A stretch of 64,000 nucleotides of DNA. Source: Lota lota. Lineage: Eukaryota > Chordata > Actinopteri > Gadiformes > Lotidae. The stretch spans positions 3,480,011-3,544,010 of the forward strand of contig JACYXH010000479.1 of NCBI GenBank assembly GCA_026745465.1, in the 5' to 3' direction. Numbering within the stretch: position 1 is the stretch's first letter; each line of letters starts with the position of its first letter. A model generated the notes under the pieces. The model did no database searches. It saw only the letters and a program-made list of their open reading frames with translations, and had not been told where the DNA came from. This document shows, in pieces, positions 57,160-64,000 of the stretch. Both the position numbers and the translations under genes were made by a program.

Positions 57160-60100
57160 CCGCATGTGCGTATGTGTGTGTGCACGTGTCTTACCATCCC
57201 TCATCTCCTTGGAGAGCTGGTCGTGCTGCAGCAGGGGGGTCATGTCGGGGTCATCCTGCCGGGTGATGATCGCCTCCACGGCGGGCCGGTCCTTACTCAG
57301 CCGGAAGTTGAAATCTCCGAACCAGAACACCTCGTCAAACCTGGTGGTGACGTCGGCTGCGACCACAAGTAAACCAGCCCGTGAGCACCGTGTTCCTCAC
57401 ACTCCCCGGCCCAAAAGGTTGTGGGTTCAAAACTCCAGTCTACCTGTAGGCATCCTTGAGCAGACGCCCAAACCCTACCTGCTCTGTAATATTTAAAAAA
57501 AAATCCACTGCAAGCCTTTGGATAAAGATGTCTCCTAATATGACTAAATACTAAACAGTAAAATTTTGATTTTCATAATAAGGCGTAATTATGATAACTA
57601 CTAAACACCAAACCTAACGGCAGCTGATCTCCATCTGAACTTTCAGAACTTTGAACCTATGTATGAACCTAGCGTATTCTTATATGATGAACGTTTTTTG
57701 AGGTTCAACCTTGGTGGTGTTGCTAGTATGCAGAGAGACTTACAGCCCACAGAGCGGTAGGAGTGGTGATGGTGCTGGTGTCAGTAGCAGAGAGACTTAC
57801 AAGCCACAGAGCGGTAGGAGTGGTGATGGTGCTGGTGTCAGTAGCAGAGAGACTTACAGGCCACAGAGTGGTAAGGGTGATGGTGGTGTCAGTATGCACA
57901 GACATACAGGCCACAGAGCAGTAAGGGTGATGGTGGTGGTGGTGGTGTCAGTATGCAGACTTAGAGGCTACAAAGCGGTATGGATGGTGGTGGTGGTGTC
58001 AGTATGCAGAGGGACTTGCAGACCACGGAGCGGTAAGGGTGGTGGTGGTGTCAGCATGCAGAGAGACTTACAGGCCACGGAGCGGTAGGGGTTGGTGTCC
58101 GGCAGGCCTTTGGGGAGAGCGAGAGCTTCGATGATTTTGTTGTAATCTAAAATCCTCTCGTAAACTTTGGCATCTCCGGCTAAAAGAAAAAACAAAATAA
58201 GAACCATGAGAATCATCACAAACAGATCCTGAATTTACTGAATCTTAAAGCAAACCATGTAGCTTATTCTACTCACAGGTGAAGTGAGAGGTGATGAAGA
58301 GGAAAGACGTGCCGAAGAAGGTGAAGCCCACCCCCACTGCTCCCTTGGTCTTGATCTGAGAGAAGATCCTGGTGGTGACTGTGGCGTGCTCCACCTCTGT
58401 GTGGACACAACACACCAGGGAGGTCATATGTCAACACGGGTCATAGGTCAACAGTCTGAGGCAGAAGAGGAAATCAACGCTTTCTTTTTATCATTCCAAG
58501 TATGATACCCAGATTAACGTATGCAAATGCTAAGGTAAGCCTTGGAAAATAACTGGATGAAGAATTTGACATGGTCCTCTCCTACTCCCAACTTGTAACT
58601 GTGAAGCACCAGTAACTGACTAACTGTGAAGCACTAGTAACTGACAACTGTGAAACATTAGTAACTGACTCACTGTGAAACACTAGTAACTGACTCACTG
58701 CGAAGCACTAGTAACTGACTCACTGTGAAACACTAGTAACTGACTCACTGCGAAGCACTAGTAACTGACTCACTGCGAAGCACTAGTAACTGACTCACTG
58801 CGAAGCACTAGTAACTGACTCACTGTGAAACACTAGTAACTGACTCACTGTGAAACATTAGTAACTGACTCACTGCGAAGCACTAGTAACTGACTCACTG
58901 CGAAGCACTAGTAACTGACTCACTGTGAAACACTAGTAACTGACTCACTGCGAAGCACTAGTAACTGACTCACTGCGAAGCACTAGTAACTGACTAACTG
59001 TGAAACACTAGTAACTGACTCACTGTGAAACATTAGTAACTGACTCACTGCGAAGCACTAGTAACTGACTAACTGTGAAACACTAGTAACTGACTAACTG
59101 TGGAGCACTAGCACTACTAACTGTAACTGTGATAGCCAGAATCACCAAGCATGTCAACCGGGCCTTTGAGTGGCACCACTGACCCGAGCAGAACCAGATG
59201 AGGTCCCTCCTGACGAAGACTGTGAGGTACAGGACGCCATGCGCTGCAGCGTACAGCATGACGTAGTAGGGTCCCAGGGTTTCCTGGAGCCGGACCTCCC
59301 ACTCTCTCCTGTTGTACAACACAACCCCAGCATCAGAGACCCAGACCCCAGAGACCAGTCTCCTGTGGACCAACACAACCCCAAAGACCAGTCTCCTGTG
59401 GACCAACACAACTCCAGAGACCAGTCTCCTGTGGTACAACACAACCCCAGAGACCAGTCTCCTGTGGATCAACACAACCCCAGAGACCAGTCTCCTGTGG
59501 ACCAACACAACCCCAAAGACCAGTCTCCTGTGGTACAACACAACCCCAGAGACCAGTCTCCTGTGGTACAACACAACCCCAGAGACCAGTCTCCTGTGGT
59601 ACAACACAACCCCAGAGACCAGTCTCCTGTGGTACAACACAACCCCAGAGACCAGTCTCCTGTGGTACAACACAACCCCAGAGACCAGTCTCCTGTAGTA
59701 CAACACAACCCCAGAGACCAGTCTCCTGTGGTACAACACAACCCCAGAGACCAGTCTCCTGTGGACCAACACAACCCCAGAGACCAGTCTCCTGTGGTAC
59801 AACACAACCCCAGAGACCAGTCTCCTGTGGTACAACACAACCCCAGAGACCAGTCTCCTGTGGTACAACACAACCCCAGAGACCAGTCTCCTGTGGACCA
59901 ACACAACCCCAGAGACCAGTCTCCTGTGGTACAACACAACCCCAGAGACCAGTCTCCTGTGGTACAACACAACCCCAGAGACCAGTCTCCTGTGGTACAA
60001 CACAACCCCAGAGACCAGTCTCCTGTGGACCAACACAACCCCAGAGACCAGTCTCCTGTGGTACAACACAACCCCAGAGACCAGTCTCCTGTGGTACAAC

Positions 60101-62572
60101 ACAACCCCAGAGACCAGTCTCCTGTGGACCAACACAACCCCAGAGACCAGTCTCCTGTGGACCAACACAACCCCAGAGACCAGTCTCCTGTAGTACAACA
60201 CAACCCCAGAGACCAGTCTCCTGTGGTACAATACAACCCCAGAGACCAGTCTCCTGTGGTACAACACAACCCCAGAGACCAGTCTCCTGTGGACCAACAC
60301 AACCCCAGAGACCAGTCTCCTGTGGACCAACACAACCCCAGAGACCAGTCTCCTGTGGTACAACACAACCCCAGCACCAGTGAACCGGACCTCAGAGCCC
60401 GGTCTCAGTGTGGGGTTGGAGACTTCTCTCCTACCTGTCGGGACAGCCTTCCTGCACGCCAATAACGTAGAAGTCTTGCGCCAATTCGGAGTCTGTGGGA
60501 AGCAGCAGATCGTCCAAGTTGTTCGGAAGCCCCTGTGGAAAAGATAAAACCCAGACTTTACACGTGACCTTTTCTGGGCCTGTGATGGTTCTTGGATACC
60601 GGCCCTATTGATGGTTTATAATAAGCTTGTATTTCTGATTCATATGGCTAGTCTGCACTCTGTCCAGTTGTTGTGCAGCACTACATACTTGTACATGTTG
60701 TAGCTACTCCAATACGATTGCTTGCTTTGAATGTTCTCAGCCTCACTTGTGGGGCTTTGGAGACTAATGACTACATGTCTGTAGCATTGGTAGCAGTGGG
60801 AGGAGCTTGGAAGGGGATAGACCCAAGCTGCCCTGGTACCTTCTCTCCCTGCATGTTCCAGGTGGCTACATAGATGCCCAGCCTCCTCTCAGGGAAGTAG
60901 CGGTCCAGCTCCTCTGCCCCCAACAGGGCTCCACTCCCCAGCACGCTGCCCTCCAGAAAGCTCCTGGGGGGGACAGCACAAAAGATCAGCCATACAAAAC
61001 ATAACTGACTGCTAAGGTGTGCTTCAGTCAAAGGGTGACACATGCTGCTATGCTATGCCATGCTGATAAATAGTGGGTTACTAGAAAGAGATAAGGGGTG
61101 CTGCTCCTGCTGTTAACTAGTCAAGATCAATCCCTTTACCAAGTCCTTCATCGCTGTCAAAAGTAGTGCTGAGCAAGCATCTTCCCTGATCCGGCGTTAA
61201 TCCCGTTTCTCTCTTCCTCATTCTCTTTTCCCTGACAGGGGTAAGAACCTCACGCTCTCTGAACTCTTTTCAAATGAGAACAAGTCAAAACCAGTGCTGC
61301 TGAACCAACACACTCACACTGCCCCTGCACCAGATGTTGTTCCAAGCTACATATAATGACGCTTGTAATGTACAGTATAGAACTAATGGCATGATCTCGT
61401 ACGTGGGTCTAAACTATCAATGTATAATGGCAGTGCGAATAAGATTAAACTTTCCAACAACGATGAGTAAGGTAGGCGTATACCCTTTGAGAGATCTGAT
61501 CTGGGGAAAACAGAAGTATTCAACATGATGTGCTTTGTGTAGTAGTACTGTGTTGTGTTTAGTAGAGGCAAAGACATCTAGATCCAGATTCTGCCTTCAA
61601 ACAGGAGTGGCGTGAATTTTAATAAAACACCATTTGGTAGCCCAGATGGTTCAGGATGTCCTAGGCTTTCAATCGGACTCGGAGACAGACGGGACGTATC
61701 TATGCAAAGAAAATAAGAAAACGAGACCCAGACTTGACGCCCCTGCTGACAGTCTCATGGTTCCTACTGTACCTGTTCCTCACATCCTGAGGCCTGATGG
61801 GGTTGAGCACGCTGAAGGTGGACCTCATGGAGTTGACAGAGGCGTTGTCTGACACCATGTTCTCCAGGAGCCGGCTGTCGCTCAGGTTCCTGTGCAGCCT
61901 CGCTCCCGGCCCATCCAAGCGGCCCCGGTCCACCTTGTTAGAAGTCCGTAGGGAGGCAGCAGCGAAGCTCTTCTCCAGCGCCGGCAGGGGCCCTGTGGGC
62001 TGCACAGGGGACAGCCGTACCTTGGAGGACCGGACGTGGGGCTCCGACAGGTGGTTCTGCTGGCCGCGCGGCCTCTCCTCGTACTCAGAGAGACTGTGGC
62101 CCCGTCCCCGGAAGACTGGGGACCCCGTGGGAAGACTGGCCAGGGGCCCCGCCACGGTGGAGCCCTGGCCGCTCCTGAAGGTGGCAGCGCTGCCGAGAAC
62201 AAAGTCCCCTGGACCGGGAACTCTCAGGTCCTCCTTGAGGGAGTCCGTGGAGGACCCGGTCTCGGTGGGGTCGCTCAGACTCTCCTGGCTGTTCCGCAAT
62301 CTCCTGGCTCTCAGGGTGTCGTCCGCGGAGCAGTTCTTGCCAATCTTTGACAACTTGGGTGCTGGCGGTGGTCGTGGCTGGTAGGGGTTGACGGTTCCCT
62401 GGACGTCTCGAGCAGCATAGGGGAGTTTGGCGATGTGGTTCACGTCTAACAGGGGGACTTTGGACAACCTGTTGTCATTGGCTGCTGGGTCAGCCTTACC
62501 GGAGGCTCCACCAAGACGAGCATCCACGGGTGGATGGGAGCGGATCTCCTCCCCAGTCTCAGTCATCCTCAC
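54872..62572 (-). CDS. inpp5e: Inositol polyphosphate-5-phosphatase E (72 kDa)
   Basis: Removes the 5-phosphate from PI(4,5)P2 and PI(3,4,5)P3 and keeps the ciliary membrane PI4P-rich; loss causes Joubert/MORM ciliopathies in humans. Ten phase-consistent exons, 647 aa: 62572-61773, 60963-60840, 60532-60435, 59308-59184, 58396-58277, 58179-58072, 57356-57195, 56781-56666, 56282-56146, 55025-54872. The first exon encodes a long Pro/Ser/Arg-rich disordered N-terminus. Catalytic 5-phosphatase motifs: [56 protein letters not shown]. The C-terminus ends CSIS, a CaaX farnesylation box as in the mammalian protein. The length matches the family. Introns 3, 4, 6 and 9 contain minisatellites; the exon 4 acceptor and exon 6 donor are embedded in terminal repeat units. 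Confidence 0.97.
55057..55915. repeat. 26-bp minisatellite in inpp5e intron 9, about 32 copies
   Basis: Unit GTTAGAGACATCTAGCTGGA plus CCAGTG, with variants CATCAAG / CATTGAG and AGACC / GGATC / GGACC. Shared variant blocks (compare 55170-55400 with 55430-55720) indicate a higher-order duplication of several units at once. Confidence 0.95.
57116..57158. repeat. (TG)n microsatellite
   Basis: About 21 TG units, ending some 37 bp from the donor of inpp5e exon 7 on its strand. Confidence 0.95.
57395..57545 (+). mobile_element. tRNA-derived SINE fragment
   Basis: AAAAGGTTGTGGGTTCAAAA is a B-box-like tRNA T-loop region, followed by CTACCTGTAGGCATCCTTGAG and a 3' part with TTGGATAAAGATGTCTCCTA. 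Related to the copy at 37100-37215. The 5' A-box part is missing or degraded. Confidence 0.6.
57725..58088. repeat. 50-57-bp minisatellite duplicating the exon 6 donor of inpp5e
   Basis: About six intronic units plus the exon edge. Each unit repeats the last ~14 exon bases (reverse complement of CCACGGAGCGG), the GT donor (GTAAGTCTCTCTG on the - strand) and a (GGT)n-rich spacer. Intact GTAAG copies are at about 57739-57743, 57796-57800 and 57853-57857; the real donor is at 58067-58071. Copies at 57903, 57960 and 58014 have lost the consensus. Confidence 0.9.
58590..59110. repeat. 25-bp minisatellite in inpp5e intron 4, about 20 copies
   Basis: Unit CACTGCGAAGCACTAGTAAC plus TGACT, with a second variant CACTGTGAAACACTAG; the two variants alternate in blocks. 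It ends about 75 bp from the donor of exon 4. Confidence 0.95.
59309..60385. repeat. 33-bp minisatellite filling inpp5e intron 3, about 32 copies
   Basis: Unit CCCAGAGACCAGTCTCCTGT plus GGTACAACACAAC (+ strand), with a GGACCAACACAAC variant in about a third of copies. The unit is a multiple of three and free of stops in several frames. On the gene strand every unit ends in a CCACAG/GAGAC acceptor-like step; the authentic acceptor of exon 4 (ACAACAG/GAGAG at 59309-59315) is the terminal degenerate unit. Confidence 0.97.
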
Positions 62573-63176
62573 GTCATGTCCAGAATTTGCTTGGATTATA
62601 ATTCCCTTTGTTCATATCCTAGAAACATCCTAAACACAAACCCGTTACAATTTAAATAGGCTATCTCACTACTACCACATTTCTATTAGCCACATAAATG
62701 AGTAATAACATAATAGCAACTCACAAGCACGCAATGTTCCGTTAAGACTTCACATACCTTATTGCAACAATAATTCGCTTCGTTTGAACCGTTTAGTTAA
62801 ATGAACATTACATTAGCAAGAGGTTTAGCCGATGCAATAGAAACAGGTTCCATGCTAGCTCTCAAAGCTAATATTATCAAACGATCGAAGTTGGCATACA
62901 CCATGGAAAGCAAGGGGAAACCAATTGCAAACGTCCATCTAAATTACCATAGTATTTACGGCACATACAACCAGTACCCTACATCTTTGGTCGTCCTTTT
63001 GTGTTAGCAATCGGATTAGCAATGAGTTAGCCTGACGTCAGCTTCCTTAGCAACGTTTGACAACAAAGATTTTGTTACCAAGAGAGGCTCGACGGCGAGG
63101 AAAGCATGCGTCACAGCGCCCTCTTGTGCTTAATGTCCATATAATTTTCGCCTGAATGTATTGTATACTGGTATAT
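62573..63176. other. Upstream region of inpp5e
   Basis: Non-coding flank before the start of inpp5e; the promoter should be here, but no TATA box is obvious. A Tc1-like element begins at its far end. Confidence 0.5.
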
Positions 63177-64000
63177 AAACTGCTCAAAAAAATAAAGGGA
63201 ACACTAAAATAACACTTCCTAGATCTGAATGAATGAAATAATCTTATTAAAAACTTTTTTCTTTACATAGTTGAATGTGCTGACAACAAAATCACACAAA
63301 AATTATCAATGGAAATCAAATTTATCAACCCATGGAGGTCTGGATTTGGAGTCACACTCAAAATTAAAGTGGAAAACCACACTACAGGCTGATCCAACTT
63401 TGATGTAATGTCCTTAAAACAAGTCAAAATGAGGCTCAGTAGTGTGTGTGGCCTCCACGTGCCTGTATGACCTCCCTACAACGCCTGGGCATGCTCCTGA
63501 TGAGGTGGCGGATGGTCCCCTGAGGGATCTCCTCCCAGACCTGGACTAAAGCATCCGCCAACTCCTGGACAGTCTGTGGTGCAACGTGGCGTTGGTGGAT
63601 GGAGCGAGACATGATGTCCCAGATGTGCTCAATTGGATTCAGGTCTGGGGAACGGGCGGGCCAGTCCATAGCATCAATGCCTTCCTCTTGCAGAAACTGC
63701 TGACACACTCCAGCCACATGAGGTCTAGCATTGTCTTGCATTAGGAGGAACCCAGGGCCAACCGCACCAGCATATGGTCTCACAAAGGGTCTGAGGATCT
63801 CATCTCGGTACCTAATGGCAGTCAGGCTACCTCTGGCGAGCACATGGAGGACTGTGCGGCCCCCCAAAGAAATGCCACCCCACACCATGACTGACCCACC
63901 GCCAAACCGGTCATGCTGGAGGATGTTGCAGGCAGCAGAACGTTCTCCACGGCGTCTCCAGACTCTGTCACATGTGCTCAGTGTGAACCTGCTTTCATCT
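63177..64000 (-). mobile_element. Tc1/mariner element, partial (cut by the window end)
   Basis: Begins after TATA with a terminal repeat starting about 63178 (ACTGCTCAAAAAAATAAAGG, then GAACACTAAAAT), a terminal sequence widespread in teleost Tc1-like elements. A - strand transposase frame fills the rest. The second terminal repeat lies beyond 64000. Confidence 0.9.
63436..64000 (-). CDS. Tc1-like transposase, C-terminal part
   Basis: Cut-and-paste DDE transposase. The frame is open from the stop at 63436 to the window end without interruption: DESRF at the edge (first catalytic Asp at 63997-63999), MVWGGIS, LMQDNARPHVAG (second Asp), ARSPDLNPIEHIWD (third acid, Glu), RCREVIQARGGHTHY at the C-terminus. 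The DNA-binding N-terminal half lies outside the window. No stop or frameshift in 188 codons, so the copy may be young; activity cannot be judged. Confidence 0.9.
   Translation of the reverse strand, partial: DESRFTLSTCDRVWRRRGERSAACNILQHDRFGGGSVMVWGGISLGGRTVLHVLARGSLTAIRYRDEILRPFVRPYAGAVGPGFLLMQDNARPHVAGVCQQFLQEEGIDAMDWPARSPDLNPIEHIWDIMSRSIHQRHVAPQTVQELADALVQVWEEIPQGTIRHLIRSMPRRCREVIQARGGHTHY

Noticed and set aside
58590-60400. Regularly spaced repeats suggesting a CRISPR array
   Set aside because: Units are directly tandem with no unique spacers and lie in introns of a eukaryotic gene.
59083-60465. 459-aa and 431-aa ORFs across inpp5e intron 3
   Set aside because: They result from the stop-free 33-bp minisatellite. 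The - strand one is in frame with exon 4, but not with the end of exon 3, where the proper frame meets TAG at once.
61797-62384. 195-aa and 104-aa + strand ORFs
   Set aside because: Antisense shadows of inpp5e exon 1.

Overview
This is vertebrate, almost certainly teleost fish, nuclear DNA. Genes are split into short exons with GT-AG introns, dinucleotide and tetranucleotide repeats are very dense, and the mobile elements (DIRS-type YR retrotransposon, Tc1/mariner, tRNA-derived SINEs, a gamma/epsilon-type endogenous retrovirus) are typical of fish. The unusually long, pure microsatellites would fit a gadiform such as a cod, but that is only an impression.

Layout. (1) 605-23173, + strand: ptgs1 (cyclooxygenase-1) from the EGF exon to the stop; the signal-peptide exon(s) lie left of the window. 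Nine exons join in frame. (2) The 14.8-kb ptgs1 intron (6869-21673) holds a decayed endogenous retrovirus on the - strand (about 7.7-20.3 kb: integrase, RT, protease, nucleocapsid, capsid, and a gag piece with a PPPPSY motif). It is interrupted by an LTR-like block (about 10.2-11.9 kb) and by a nearly complete DIRS-like retrotransposon (13732-19530) with inverted termini and an internal complementary region. (3) 24747-39146, - strand: a 19-exon gene for a type I membrane protein with signal peptide, six Ig domains, a huge Thr/Pro-rich stalk mostly in one 1.9-kb exon, one TM helix and a cytoplasmic tail. (4) 44386-45400, - strand: a three-exon gene for an unrecognised 168-aa membrane-associated protein. 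(5) 46790-52560, + strand: pmpca, complete, 13 exons, 518 aa. (6) 52845-53261, - strand: a possible two-exon small gene tail-to-tail with pmpca. (7) 54872-62572, - strand: inpp5e, complete, 10 exons, 647 aa, ending in a CaaX box; its introns carry four minisatellites, two of which include copies of splice-site sequence. (8) 63177-64000: a truncated (by the window) Tc1-like element with an open transposase frame on the - strand.

The genes do not form a pathway. pmpca and inpp5e are also neighbours in mammals, so this is conserved linkage; COX-1 (ER lumen), mitochondrial presequence processing and ciliary phosphoinositide hydrolysis are separate functions. I found no new multi-gene system. The most unusual signals are: the inpp5e minisatellite whose 33-bp units repeat a 3' splice site in frame with the downstream exon, the COX-2-like side-pocket residues in this COX-1, the intact DIRS terminal architecture, and the long inverted duplication inside the retroviral protease region. 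Exon boundaries come from reading splice sites and phase by eye; no alignment was run.
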